64,000 nt of DNA, from positions 1,798,001-1,862,000 of the forward strand of contig OZ220224.1 of the NCBI GenBank assembly GCA_964291485.2, in the 5' to 3' direction. Positions within the stretch are counted from its first letter, which is position 1. Each line of letters opens with the position of its first letter. The DNA is from Kistimonas sp964291485 (lineage in GTDB: Bacteria > Pseudomonadota > Gammaproteobacteria > Pseudomonadales > Endozoicomonadaceae). The notes below the pieces were generated by a model. That model was not told the DNA's origin. It was given only the letters and a program-made list of their open reading frames with translations, and searched no databases. Positions 19,009-28,302 of this stretch are shown here, piece by piece. The position numbers were made by a program, and so were the translations under genes.

Positions 19009-19941
19009 ATGACCTCCCTGTTTCATCGCTTCGACCTTAACCTGCTGCGTATTTTTGATCTGCTGATGCGTGAACGCAGTGTCAGCCGGGTGGCGCGGCA
19101 GTTGCACCTGTCCCAGTCAACCATCAGTCATTCACTGGCCAGGCTCAGGGAAGGGCTGGGTGATCCACTATTTGTCTCAACCCGTAGTGGTATGTTGCCG
19201 ACGCCGCGGGCGCAGGCCATGGCGCAGCAGATTCGTGAATCCATGCAGCTGCTGGAACAGAGTCTGGAACGTGAGCCGGACTTTGAGCCCGAAACCAGTC
19301 AGCGGGTATTTCGGATTGCGGCGGGCAGTTACTTTGAACTGATCATCCTGCCATCTTTATTAACACGGCTGGTTGCGGTGGCGCCGGGTGTTCGGCTGGA
19401 TGTATCAGAAATGTCCGCGAGTGATTATGAGCATGAGCTGGAGCGGCATCATGTGGATCTGGTCATTGGCTTTGAGCAGCCGGTGCATTTGTCGGATAAA
19501 TTGTCCAGTTGCCCCCTTCTGACAGAGCAGCTGGAAATCCTGTCTGCCAGCCAATTCGCAGATACGGAGGGTAAACTGTCACTGGAGCATCTCCGGGAAC
19601 GGGCATTTATCTATCCATCCCCCTGGGGGCATAGCCAGGTCATCATGGATGACTGGTGTCGACAGCGAGGCATTGAGCGCAATGTCGGCATTCGAGTGCC
19701 GGGGTTTATCGCCGTACCGCCCTTGTTACAGACTGGAGACTGGTTGGTCGCCTTGCCGACTGCCGTTGCCCGCTATTTTGCCCGATACTATGGTTTTCAT
19801 GTGCATACCTTGCCGGATAACCCACCCTGGTTTCGCCATATTCTTGCCTGGCATCCCGTGCAGGCTGGCGATAAAGGGTTGCAATGGCTGCGGACTCAGT
19901 TGCTGGCGGTGGCGGAGGAACTGGCAATGGCGGTGAGTTAA
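19009..19941 (+). CDS. LysR-family transcriptional regulator
   Basis: A 310-residue LysR regulator. The helix-turn-helix lies at about residues 20-45 (VSRVARQLHLSQSTISHSLARLREGLGDPLF), followed by a periplasmic-binding-protein-like effector domain. I took the ATG at 19009 because FDLNLLRIFDLLMRERS is the usual N-terminus; a GTG at 18961 would add 16 residues lacking family similarity. Divergent transcription from the EamA transporter suggests that this gene controls it and itself from the shared 122-bp gap. Confidence 0.9.
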   Translation: MTSLFHRFDLNLLRIFDLLMRERSVSRVARQLHLSQSTISHSLARLREGLGDPLFVSTRSGMLPTPRAQAMAQQIRESMQLLEQSLEREPDFEPETSQRVFRIAAGSYFELIILPSLLTRLVAVAPGVRLDVSEMSASDYEHELERHHVDLVIGFEQPVHLSDKLSSCPLLTEQLEILSASQFADTEGKLSLEHLRERAFIYPSPWGHSQVIMDDWCRQRGIERNVGIRVPGFIAVPPLLQTGDWLVALPTAVARYFARYYGFHVHTLPDNPPWFRHILAWHPVQAGDKGLQWLRTQLLAVAEELAMAVS

Positions 19942-20070
19942 TCAGTCTTTATTTTCGAATTAATAGAAGGCTATGTCAGATATTGTGTGATTTTAAATAG
20001 AAAAAAACGATAGATAATAGAACGTGTGACATCCAATACGAGCCTTAATGAACCGAGTCAGGGAGCTACA

Positions 20071-20673
20071 ATGATGAAACTGCTGCAGATTAACGCCGGG
20101 ATTTTTGGTCAGGACTCCCAGTCCACTCAGCTTGCCGACCACTTTGTCAGAGAATGGCAGGCCCGCAACCCGGAGGGCGAAGTATTCACCCGGGATTTCG
20201 CGGAGGAACCCGTGCCGCATTTGGATGGTTTCCGTTTCGGCGCCTTCCTCGCAGCGCCAGAACAGCGGACGCCGGAGCAGGATGCCGTTGTCGCTTATTC
20301 AGACCAGTTGATAGAGGAAATCCGCCAGGCTGACACGTTGGTGATTGGATTGCCCATGTATAATTTCAACGTGCCATCGACACTGAAAGCCTGGTTTGAC
20401 CACATCGCCCGTGCCGGTGTCACCTTTAAGTACACTGAAACGGGGCCGGTTGGCTTGCTGGACAGTGCTACCAAGGTACGAATCGTGGCAGCCCGTGGTG
20501 GGATGTACCAGGGCACGCCGAAAGACACCCAGACAGACTATGTGCGTATGTTTCTCGGTTTCCTGGGACTCACCGATGTGGAATTTGTGTATGCGGAAGG
20601 GTTGAGTATGGGCGGTGACAGTAAGGAAGAAGCCTTACAGAATGCAAGGGTAAAAATCGCTGCCATGCTCTGA
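20071..20673 (+). CDS. azoR: FMN-dependent NADH-azoreductase / flavodoxin-like quinone reductase
   Basis: A 200-residue flavodoxin-fold protein. MMKLLQINAGIFGQDSQSTQLADHF binds the FMN phosphate in the family, PMYNFNVPSTLKAWFDHIARAGVTFKYTETGPVGLL is the diagnostic AzoR core, and ARGGMYQGTPKDTQTDYVRMFLGFLGL holds the second flavin contact. AzoR reduces quinones and azo compounds with NADH in the cytoplasm. I took the ATG at 20071 preceded by GGGAG; the longer frame from 20026 (GTG) has no support. A strong terminator follows. Confidence 0.93.
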   Translation: MMKLLQINAGIFGQDSQSTQLADHFVREWQARNPEGEVFTRDFAEEPVPHLDGFRFGAFLAAPEQRTPEQDAVVAYSDQLIEEIRQADTLVIGLPMYNFNVPSTLKAWFDHIARAGVTFKYTETGPVGLLDSATKVRIVAARGGMYQGTPKDTQTDYVRMFLGFLGLTDVEFVYAEGLSMGGDSKEEALQNARVKIAAML

Positions 20674-20732
20674 TTGATTAACAGTTTCTACCCACTCCAA
20701 TTGGTTGACAGCAATGACTGTTGACGCCTTTC

Positions 20733-20761
20733 ACGCAGGCTGCCCCAGCCTGCGTTTTTTT
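20733..20761 (+). terminator. Intrinsic terminator downstream of azoR
   Basis: A 9-bp stem (acgcaggct / agcctgcgt) with a 5-nt loop is followed by seven T. Confidence 0.92.
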
Positions 20762-21066
20762 GGATGAATAAACGGATCTGAATACCCGTTTATTTTATCA
20801 GTGAGGATCCATTTTTTATTAGTGCTGTCTTAAATATTCCTAACAACCGTGTTTGTAAATAGTACAACAGGAATAATTCTTTGAAACTGTATGAACTTAA
20901 TTTGAGCGGCAGAAGTCATACCAAAGTGAAGATTGTGCATTTATTCAGATGCAGTGAATGGGCATGTCATCCATTATGTTAGTTTTTGCATCTGGGTTTT
21001 ATCAGGCAGCGTGTTTTAGCTTGCTCAATATAACAGGAATTCAATATATAACAGGAGTTGTAGAGT
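20762..21066 (+). other. A/T-rich region upstream of the disordered-protein gene
   Basis: About 300 bases with strong A/T bias that should hold the promoter of the gene at 21067. I see no gene and no clear operator. Confidence 0.45.
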
Positions 21067-23310
21067 ATGTTTCCAGAAAATCGGGGTGGCTATAATCAAA
21101 ATCGAGGGGGCTACCATCATAATCAGCCATTGGCTCAAGACGCTAGAGGAAGGGGGGGGCAGTTTTCGCGCGATAGCGGTATACACCAGCAGCAGGCTGT
21201 TCCGTATCCTCATTCTGTACCACCCCGTCCAAGAATGGATCCATTCCTGCCATTTAGGATGCCTCATGGGTCAATGACGCCACAGATGCCTTTGCAGCAT
21301 AGACAATCCTCGCCATTCCCTCCTCATGGCAGTTCAGAGTCTATTCTAGGTCAGCCCCCGCAGTTACAGGTTCATAGTCAGGGAATGCCCATTGGGCAAT
21401 CTCTTCACCATGTTCCGCCCCCTTCTGGAGAGCAAGCTTCACATGGGTTTGTGCAATCAAGTCTTCAGACTGTAACGACGCAGTTTATGCATGCACAGTA
21501 CGGCGATCCGCATATAGCGCCGCCTGGGGGGTATGATCCAACGTTATATCCGCACAAGTCCCATCAACCTTCAGGGCAATCAAGGGGTGCGGCTTTACGC
21601 GGTAGGGAAAAGTCTGCCGCGCATTCATCAGAACAGACCCGCCAAACAGGTCGCTTACCACAAGGCTATCCACAAACGGTAGACCCAACTGCCAGACCTT
21701 TTGGCGTTTATGAAGGAAGCCACGTTACGGCATTTCAAGGTTTTGGTGATCCATCAGGTGCCTTGGCAAGAGCCGGTTCGGTCATGCATCAATCGGCGAG
21801 CAGTGCTCATGGCAGCTTTCCTTATCCGCCAATGTTTAGAGAACAGCAGGCTGATAGACAAAAACAGCTGGCTTCTTCTACAGTCACTTCATTAATGACA
21901 GAGAGTCCTGTAACGAACAGAGGAAGAGCGGAAGTGCTGTTCTCTGCTCCAGAGGCAAAAAGGGCCAGAATAGTCACTACTGAAGCTGTAGTAACAAAAC
22001 CCGGAGATATCCACTCTTCAATCGCAAGTAGCGTATCCGTTGAACCTCAGTCTGTTTCTAAACGTCAACAGATAATAGATGCGTCGTGTAAAATTGCCGA
22101 ACAGCAAGTAATGGCTGAATTTGGAAGGGTTGAGCTATATTTTGGTATTCCAGTAAAAGACTCCCTGGCGGCCTTTGTGTCGATGATGTCGGGAATGCTC
22201 CCACCGCCTGTTGTGAGCCGGTCAGCGACCGTCAGCGGATTATCTACTAGTACAACTGAAAAGAGCGACACTGATTGTCAATCAGACATACAAGTGCAAA
22301 TAGATAAAAGCACAGGATTGCCTCTTGCGAAAAGTGTCAGTCCGAAACAATATGATGAGGCTGATGGAGCTGCATCGACTCAAGAGAACATAGATGCAAG
22401 TGTTGAGATTGTTCGTGATGGACGTCGTTCGTTAGTGGTTGATCCAACGGCGCATGAAGATAATCAATCATCGTCTGATCCGGGTGGAGAAAGGGATGAC
22501 AATAGCCACTCTCTATTTAAGAAAAGGAGAACGTTTAAAGTATTTGAACAGCAGAAGTCGGAACCGGGAGTCGGTTCGTCTTCTGTACCCCAGTCTCAAA
22601 CTGCAGCAGAAGAATCTGAACCGCAAATAATACAATCATCGCAAACACCAAACTTGCCTAGCACCGGTATTACTCAAGAGCTTTCCGAGCTTGTTTTAGA
22701 AGAAGGGACGCAGGCAAGGCAAGATGAATCAATGAAACAGTCTGAACAAGGCATTGTCGAAGATGAAACAGATACTGTCACGGCGGATAAAAGTAAACCT
22801 AAAAAAGTAAGAGGTAAGGGTAAGAAAAGCTCTCCAAAAAAAAAACCAGAAACGTTAACGTTGCAGGAGGAGCATGTACGGGTACCGGTTTTAAGATTGC
22901 GCCGTGAATCTGCAGCAGTCTATGTCGCAGCAGATACGCCAGAAAGAAAAAAAGGCTTTCACCCATCAGGGCAAGAGGAACAGGCAAGTGTTTCAGGAGC
23001 AACCGGTGATTCTACAGAAAGCCCTAGGTTGAAAGCGCTATTGGAGAGTTCGGAGGGACCAACCAGCGAGCACGGACAACCATCCATTCTAACTCGAATA
23101 CAAACAAGTACTGTTGGCACGGGGCGGGGGCAACCTGTTGCGGGTTTACCCCATGAAGCGCCACAGTATCTTTCAGGGGCAGGCATTAGCGTGGAATCTG
23201 GGCAATCGGGCATGGATATATTGTTGCAAGCATGTTTGCAGAGTGCGCTGCTCGGTGATCCAGAAGGTAGTCCCGATAATGATAGGCGACATAGCCAAGA
23301 GAATAAATAA
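21067..23310 (+). CDS. Large intrinsically disordered RGG-rich protein with NLS-like patches, candidate nuclear effector
   Basis: 747 residues that I cannot assign to a family. It opens with RG/RGG boxes (NRGGYNQNRGGYHHN, ARGRGGQFSR), continues with Pro/Gln/His/Ser-rich low-complexity sequence to about residue 270, then a short more ordered region with a hydrophobic stretch (ELYFGIPVKDSLAAFVSMMSG near 365). A long Ser/Glu/Gln-rich acidic part follows, containing two strongly basic patches, FKKRRTFKVF and KSKPKKVRGKGKKSSPKKKP. The C-terminus (GMDILLQACLQSALLG) could form a helix. No signal peptide or membrane helix is seen. RGG boxes with basic clusters are typical of eukaryotic RNA-binding or nuclear proteins, so a host-nucleus role is inferred. 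GGAG lies 9 nt before the ATG. The frame holds a G8 and an A10 run. Confidence 0.7.
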   Translation: MFPENRGGYNQNRGGYHHNQPLAQDARGRGGQFSRDSGIHQQQAVPYPHSVPPRPRMDPFLPFRMPHGSMTPQMPLQHRQSSPFPPHGSSESILGQPPQLQVHSQGMPIGQSLHHVPPPSGEQASHGFVQSSLQTVTTQFMHAQYGDPHIAPPGGYDPTLYPHKSHQPSGQSRGAALRGREKSAAHSSEQTRQTGRLPQGYPQTVDPTARPFGVYEGSHVTAFQGFGDPSGALARAGSVMHQSASSAHGSFPYPPMFREQQADRQKQLASSTVTSLMTESPVTNRGRAEVLFSAPEAKRARIVTTEAVVTKPGDIHSSIASSVSVEPQSVSKRQQIIDASCKIAEQQVMAEFGRVELYFGIPVKDSLAAFVSMMSGMLPPPVVSRSATVSGLSTSTTEKSDTDCQSDIQVQIDKSTGLPLAKSVSPKQYDEADGAASTQENIDASVEIVRDGRRSLVVDPTAHEDNQSSSDPGGERDDNSHSLFKKRRTFKVFEQQKSEPGVGSSSVPQSQTAAEESEPQIIQSSQTPNLPSTGITQELSELVLEEGTQARQDESMKQSEQGIVEDETDTVTADKSKPKKVRGKGKKSSPKKKPETLTLQEEHVRVPVLRLRRESAAVYVAADTPERKKGFHPSGQEEQASVSGATGDSTESPRLKALLESSEGPTSEHGQPSILTRIQTSTVGTGRGQPVAGLPHEAPQYLSGAGISVESGQSGMDILLQACLQSALLGDPEGSPDNDRRHSQENK
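21152..21159 (+). repeat. Homopolymer run G8 early in the disordered-protein gene
   Basis: Eight G encode Arg-Gly-Gly within the first RGG cluster, about 30 codons from the start. A slip here would switch the protein off. Confidence 0.85.
22836..22845 (+). repeat. Homopolymer run A10 in the disordered-protein gene
   Basis: Ten A encode Lys-Lys-Lys in the basic patch. Long A-runs are prone to both replication and transcriptional slippage. Confidence 0.8.
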
Positions 23311-23446
23311 AGGGAGAAATTAAGTATTCTGAACCTGATGATAAATCAATATACTGTTACATTATAGCTCGCTGGCCTGATTCACAGGCATTACGATAGA
23401 GACGTAATCATTGATTTAATTGGTCACTTATCGTTGTTTTTGGGGC

Positions 23447-23885
23447 TTACATCACGCAGCGCCATCATGGGGTTACAGGATCCACAGATCTGCACCGACC
23501 GGTTCGGTAGCCAGCACCATGCTTTCACTTATTCCTAACTTCATTTTTCGTGGTTTGAGGTTGGCCATCATAATCGTGCTTTTCCAGCCAGGGCTTCCGG
23601 GCTGCAGGCCGCCGTGATAGCGGCGAAGACACTACGGGTTTCACCGCCGACATTCTGGATCAGCTTGTCCATACCTTCCACCTGTTCGGTGATGAACTTT
23701 TCTTTCAGCCACTTTTCTGCGGTGTCTGCGACGACCTCGTCTGAGGCGTTTGGGTCATGGTATCAGCGATTTTTATAACATCCATAGTGGTGTCTCATCC
23801 AGTTGAGCCGGCCACTTTTCGCAGGGGATATCAATGGATTGAACACGTTGATTTTATGCTTTTGCAGCAAGTTTTTCATTGATCG
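23447..23885 (-). pseudogene. Decayed partial copy of the 3' end of metG
   Basis: The stretch aligns by eye with the 3' end of the intact metG at 25274: ttacatcac, ggatccacag, agccagcaccatgc, ttcattttt-cgtgg, ccagggcttccgggctg and ccttccacctgttcgg recur in the same order and strand. It covers the C-terminal tRNA-binding domain (about 270 bases at high identity) and then breaks up. Two further metG-like pieces near 23790-23885 appear in altered order. The frame is interrupted, so no product is expected. It is either a tandem partial duplication or the remains of a free-standing tRNA-binding-domain gene. Confidence 0.78.
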
Positions 23886-24340
23886 CAATCTTGTTCTGTT
23901 AAGTTCGAAGAAGTAAATCAACAAAAGGTGTCCATTTTCGCTGGTAAGACTTATTAAAGACGCTAATTTTTCATAGCTGTGGAGTAAATTCCACTATCCC
24001 TCTGAGTTGCTTCAGTCGGTTCTGACAGTGAAGGTGATTGAGTGGTGTACGTTGATAAAGAAGATCATTAATGTCAATACATTTAAACTTTGCAGAGCGT
24101 TTGAATCTAAGCCGCTGACTTTAAAATGGGAGGGTTTGCGTGAATATAAATTAACTATTGTTATATGAATTAGCCAGTGGTTTTCGGATGCTAGAAAAAT
24201 TTAAAGTTGAATCTATGTAAATGCTAATAAAAAGGCAATACTGGAGAGGGCATACACGCAGGATGTTTGAGTTTTTTCAACGGTGTAGATACCCTTATTT
24301 ATCCGTCGTCATTATCGCAGATGCTTTCTGTAAAATCCTG
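23886..24340. other. A/T-rich region between the metG remnant and the SEC-C gene
   Basis: About 450 bases with no coding character that I can recognise. It ends at the -10-like element before the SEC-C gene. Confidence 0.45.
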
Positions 24341-24346
24341 TATAAT
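24341..24346 (+). promoter_or_regulatory. Putative -10 element of the SEC-C gene
   Basis: A perfect TATAAT lies 36 nt before the ATG at 24382. No good -35 match stands 16-18 nt upstream, so the promoter call rests on the -10 alone. Confidence 0.45.
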
Positions 24347-24381
24347 GTACCAGAATTCACTTGCAAAGCACCCTGAACATT

Positions 24382-24717
24382 ATGTCCAAGTTTTTTTACA
24401 AAGGCAGCCGCGTCAATATGCAGGACAACCGCGGCACGGGATACACCTCCAAGAAAGTGGTTAGAGTAGGAACAGAGAGCAGCCCGGCCAAAGTCTCAGT
24501 TCAGACTGAAGAACGAGAGAAAGAGCTACTGGCACTCGCCAAAACTCACAATATCGTGGTTGACATCGTTGTATCTGAGGATGAACCAGAGGATACCTGT
24601 CAGCTGGATGCCCTGCTGAAAACGGCAACAACGCAGGTAAACGAGAAGCTTCCTTCGCGTAACGATCCTTGCCTTTGCGATAGTGGGAAGAAGTACAAGA
24701 AGTGCTGCGGAGCCTGA
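24382..24717 (+). CDS. SWIM/SEC-C metal-binding motif protein, PBPRA1643 type
   Basis: A 111-residue protein. The start MSKFFYKGSRVN and the middle GYTSKKVVRVGTE match a small gammaproteobacterial family named after Photobacterium PBPRA1643. The C-terminus RNDPCLCDSGKKYKKCCGA is a SEC-C zinc motif (C-x-C-x8-CC), as at the end of SecA. The role is unknown. I took the ATG at 24382 because the N-terminus then matches the family; the frame opens 7 codons earlier. It lies between the metG remnant and metG. Confidence 0.85.
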   Translation: MSKFFYKGSRVNMQDNRGTGYTSKKVVRVGTESSPAKVSVQTEEREKELLALAKTHNIVVDIVVSEDEPEDTCQLDALLKTATTQVNEKLPSRNDPCLCDSGKKYKKCCGA

Positions 24718-24744
24718 GTCAGGCTGCCCTTTTCGTACGATAGT

Positions 24745-24772
24745 TGTAGAAGTTCAAGTCTGAACTTCTACA
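24745..24772. repeat. Perfect 12-bp inverted repeat after the SEC-C gene
   Basis: tgtagaagttca and tgaacttctaca are separated by agtc. The hairpin is perfect but lacks a T-run. It lies 28 nt past the stop codon and may act as a terminator or mRNA 3' end. Confidence 0.6.
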
Positions 24773-25273
24773 GGCTAGTACCTGATATCGAGCACTGACA
24801 GTTGCTCTCCTGCCCCGTTGTAACCTATTCGGCTTTCTTACGTTGGTTGATAATTGTCGAAATGCAGTATTTTTTCTCGTTGTATTTGTTGGAATCTTAT
24901 TGTGTAAGATTAATTGTTCGATAGTTCGTGAGTATAGTTTTTCAATGGTTAATAAAAACCTCATTTAATTATCGGTTCGATAAAGATACTTCTTCTATTT
25001 GGCTTTTTATTGAACCCTTGTTTATTTAGTACAACTGGATTTCGAGCAGTTTTAATAGTAGTGGCCGACCAAAAACAATCTCATATTGTATCGCCTACAG
25101 CCCACAATGCGGGGGGATGTGCTGAGAAAACTGAAGTCTGGGTGCTGATAAAGGATCATATTTGATTAATGATCACACAGATGGTTTGCTTCATTATTCA
25201 GGGATTTAAAAAAAATAATACATCACTGGGAGGTCTAATTAGCTATTAGCCTCCCATAGACACTATCTCTGAG
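24773..25273. other. Intergenic region downstream of metG
   Basis: About 500 A/T-rich bases between the SEC-C gene and the 3' end of metG. No gene recognised. Confidence 0.45.
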
Positions 25274-27346
25274 TTACATCACCCGCATGCCAGGCTCGGC
25301 GCCATCGTGAGGTTCAAGGATCCACAGGTCAGCGCCACCAGGGCCGGCAGCCAGCACCATGCCTTCGCTCATGCCAAACTTCATTTTGCGTGGCTTCAGG
25401 TTGGCTACCATAACTGTGTGTTTCCCAACCAGGGCTTCCGGGCTGTAAGCCGCTTTGATGCCAGCAAAGACATTGCGAGTCTCGCCGCCGATATCCAGGG
25501 TGAGCTGGATCAATTTGTCTGCGCCTTCCACCTGTTCGGCATTGACAATTTTTGCAATGCGCAGATCTACCTTGGCGAAATCACCGAACTCGATTTGCTC
25601 TGCAATGGGTTCTTCTTTCAGCCACTTGCCTGCAGTGTCTTCGGCAGTGCTGTCTTCTGGTGCTTCGGTCTTGGCATCAGCCATTTTTAAAGCCTCCTTA
25701 CTGGCGTCAAGCATCGCGTTGACCCGGTCGCTTTCCACGCGGGTCATCAACGGTTTGAACTTGTTGATCTTATGGTTCAGCAGCAGGGTCTGGCTGTCAT
25801 CCCAGTTCAGTTCTCCGCACTGCAGGAACGCTTCGGCATTTTCAGCCATCGCAGGGAGTATGGGCTTGAGGTAAATCAGCAGCAGGCGGAACAGGTTAAT
25901 GCCAGCTGTGCTGATGTTGTGCAGTTCCTGGTCTTTACCTTCTTCTTTGGCGAGAACCCAGGGCTTCACCTCATCAATCCACGCATTGGCTTGGTCAGCT
26001 AATGCCATGACTTCACGCATGGCCTTGCCGAATTCACGGTTTTCATAGTGCTCGGCGATGGTTTCGCTGGCCGCCATGAACGCTTTGGTCAGTTCCGGGG
26101 CGGCGTCGTTGGCGGACAGCATGCCGTCAAAGCGCTTGTGGATGAAACCAGCGTTACGGCTGGCGATATTGACCACCTTGCCGACCAGGTCACTGTTCAC
26201 CCGCTGGACAAAATCTTCCAGGTTCAGGTCCAGGTCATCAATCCGGCTGGACAGTTTGGCGGCGTAGTAATAACGCAGGTATTCCGGGTTCAGGTGATCA
26301 AGGTACGTCCGCGCCGTGATGAAGGTGCCGCGGGATTTGGACATTTTCTCGCCATTAACCGTCAGGTAGCCATGCACACTGACCTTGGTCGGGGTACGGT
26401 AGTTGGCGCCGGTCAGCATCGCGGGCCAGAACAGGCAGTGGAAGTTGACGATGTCCTTGCCGATGAAATGGTGGACTTCGCAGTCACTGTCGGCTTTCCA
26501 GTATTCGTCGAAATCGAGGTCGTCACGGCGGTTGCACAGATTCTGGAAGCTTGCCATGTAGCCGATAGGGGCATCCAGCCAGACGTAGAAGTACTTGCCG
26601 GGTGCGTCAGGAATCTCAAAACCAAAGTAGGGGGCGTCACGGGAGATGTCCCAGTCCTGCAGGCCGGCGTCCAGCCACTCGGCCAGTTTGTTAGCGATCT
26701 CGGGCTGGATGGTGCCGCTGCGGGTCCAGTCTTTCAGGAAGTCCTGGAAGTCGGTCAGCTTGAAGAAAAAGTGCTCGGATTCCTTATCGACAGGTTTTGC
26801 GCCTGAAATCGTGGAGAAGGCGTTTTTCAGTTCGGCCGGTGTATAGGTGGCGCCGCATTTTTCACAGTTGTCGCCGTACTGGTCCTGTGCGCCACACTTG
26901 GGGCATTCACCCTTGATGTAGCGATCCGCCAGGAACATCTGTTTTTCCGGGTCGTAGGCCTGGATGATGTTGCGGGTGGCGATATGGCCCTTGTCGCGCA
27001 GTGCCTTGTAGATGGACTCGGACAACACCCGGTTCTCCTCGGAATGGGTGCTGTAGTAGTTGTCGAACTCAATGTGGAATTCGCCAAAGTCCCGGATGCG
27101 CTCCTTGTTGATCAGTGCAACGGACTCTTCCGGTGTCATACCCTGCTTTTCGGCATGCAGGCTGATGGCGGTGCCGTGGGCGTCATCGGCGCAGACATAG
27201 GTGCAGGTGTGGCCGCGCTGCTTCTGGAAACGCGCCCAGATATCGGTCTGAATGTATTCCACCAGATGGCCCATATGCAGCGGACCGTTAGCGTAGGGGA
27301 GGGCGCTGGTGACGAGAATTTTGCGTTGTTTGCATTGATCAGACAT
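25274..27346 (-). CDS. metG: Methionine-tRNA ligase
   Basis: A 690-residue class I synthetase that charges tRNA-Met in the cytoplasm. The HIGH motif appears as HMGH in ALPYANGPLHMGHLVEY. The zinc knuckle is CPKCGAQDQYGDNCEKCG. KMSKS is intact in GEKMSKSRGTF. The C-terminal dimerising tRNA-binding domain starts near residue 590 (EFGDFAKVDLRIAKIVNAEQVEGADKL in two parts) and ends in ILEPHDGAEPGMRVM. Length is normal for the two-domain bacterial enzyme. It is divergent from the dnaT-like/mrp block, with two secreted-protein genes between. Confidence 0.98.
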   Translation of the reverse strand: MSDQCKQRKILVTSALPYANGPLHMGHLVEYIQTDIWARFQKQRGHTCTYVCADDAHGTAISLHAEKQGMTPEESVALINKERIRDFGEFHIEFDNYYSTHSEENRVLSESIYKALRDKGHIATRNIIQAYDPEKQMFLADRYIKGECPKCGAQDQYGDNCEKCGATYTPAELKNAFSTISGAKPVDKESEHFFFKLTDFQDFLKDWTRSGTIQPEIANKLAEWLDAGLQDWDISRDAPYFGFEIPDAPGKYFYVWLDAPIGYMASFQNLCNRRDDLDFDEYWKADSDCEVHHFIGKDIVNFHCLFWPAMLTGANYRTPTKVSVHGYLTVNGEKMSKSRGTFITARTYLDHLNPEYLRYYYAAKLSSRIDDLDLNLEDFVQRVNSDLVGKVVNIASRNAGFIHKRFDGMLSANDAAPELTKAFMAASETIAEHYENREFGKAMREVMALADQANAWIDEVKPWVLAKEEGKDQELHNISTAGINLFRLLLIYLKPILPAMAENAEAFLQCGELNWDDSQTLLLNHKINKFKPLMTRVESDRVNAMLDASKEALKMADAKTEAPEDSTAEDTAGKWLKEEPIAEQIEFGDFAKVDLRIAKIVNAEQVEGADKLIQLTLDIGGETRNVFAGIKAAYSPEALVGKHTVMVANLKPRKMKFGMSEGMVLAAGPGGADLWILEPHDGAEPGMRVM

Positions 27347-27522
27347 GGGGAATCAGACTTGCTCCGGTCTACAGTGGGCGCATAAGGCGCAAAGCCGCCA
27401 TTATATGCCGCTGTCAGCAGACACGGAAACCGTTGTTAGCCGTAAGGCCGGTTTCTGTGTGGCAACACGATATTTACTTATGACGTTGATTGGTGCTTAG
27501 ACCGTTACTAGGATAAGTTGCC

Positions 27523-28071
27523 TTACCAGAGTAACTGTTCAACATGCTCCCGGACTGATGATGCATCTCCCCAATCTGTCAGCATGGGAAACCATGGTCC
27601 AACGCTTAATCGACCATCAACAACGGAAAATTCTATTGTTACATGTTGGATAGATGTATTGTCATAAAAAGGTTCAGGTACCCTAAACCATGGTATGGTT
27701 GTCGTATATCGAGCTAAGCCATTGCCATAGAATCTTAATAAAGCATCGGGTTCAGAGTGTATATCTATCAGGCGTTGCAGGTCGAAATCATAGTAAATAA
27801 TTCCGGCAGGCATTGAAGCCACTAAATTGCCTTCCTTATCGTATCCATGAATGGCATGAATGATCAGTTCGGTGGGGCCACTGTCCCAGAGGAATTTATA
27901 GCTGTATGGGCCAGCACTGAATTCGTAGGCACGACCTCCTTTGGAAACGGCGATAATGCTGACCTCTCTGGATGATGGAAGTACCTTGGGGGGAAGGGCC
28001 TGCGTCACATGTGGAAACAGAAACACCCCTATAACCAAAATCTGCCTTAAAATAAATCTGTAATGTGACAT
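27523..28071 (-). CDS. Secreted protein of unknown family, paralogue of the next gene
   Basis: 182 residues with an N-terminal signal peptide (MSHYRFILRQILVIGVFLFPHVTQALP; cleavage likely after QA or nearby). I took the ATG at 28069-28071, which has AAAGGAGAG just upstream. The mature part has the pattern YEFSAGPYSYKFLWDSGPTEL ... VTIEFSVVDGRLSVGPWFPM, which recurs in the neighbouring gene. I do not recognise the family. The Gly/Trp/aromatic-rich beta-like pattern suggests a small periplasmic or secreted beta-sandwich. It shares its strand with its paralogue, with a 231-bp gap. Confidence 0.75.
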   Translation of the reverse strand: MSHYRFILRQILVIGVFLFPHVTQALPPKVLPSSREVSIIAVSKGGRAYEFSAGPYSYKFLWDSGPTELIIHAIHGYDKEGNLVASMPAGIIYYDFDLQRLIDIHSEPDALLRFYGNGLARYTTTIPWFRVPEPFYDNTSIQHVTIEFSVVDGRLSVGPWFPMLTDWGDASSVREHVEQLLW

Positions 28072-28302
28072 GCGTCTCTCCTTTGGGCTGTCCTTAATTG
28101 TCTCTATTGTCGATGTTGATATCGGGATTGTGGTTTGGGCGAGTTGCTGGAGACTCACTCCTATTCCCATACAGGAGAAGACAGTACGACTGCAGTAAAG
28201 TTTCAACGAATAAACAAGGAGGAAAAGACAAGCCGGATTAATGCCGAGTTGGCTAACACTCTTGTCAGTGAGACTCGTTTCTCTGATGTGCTTAAACGTG
28301 TT

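Noticed and set aside
26048..26806. 252-codon plus-strand frame opposite metG
   Set aside because: Antisense shadow of methionine-tRNA ligase; composition follows the reverse of MetG codons.
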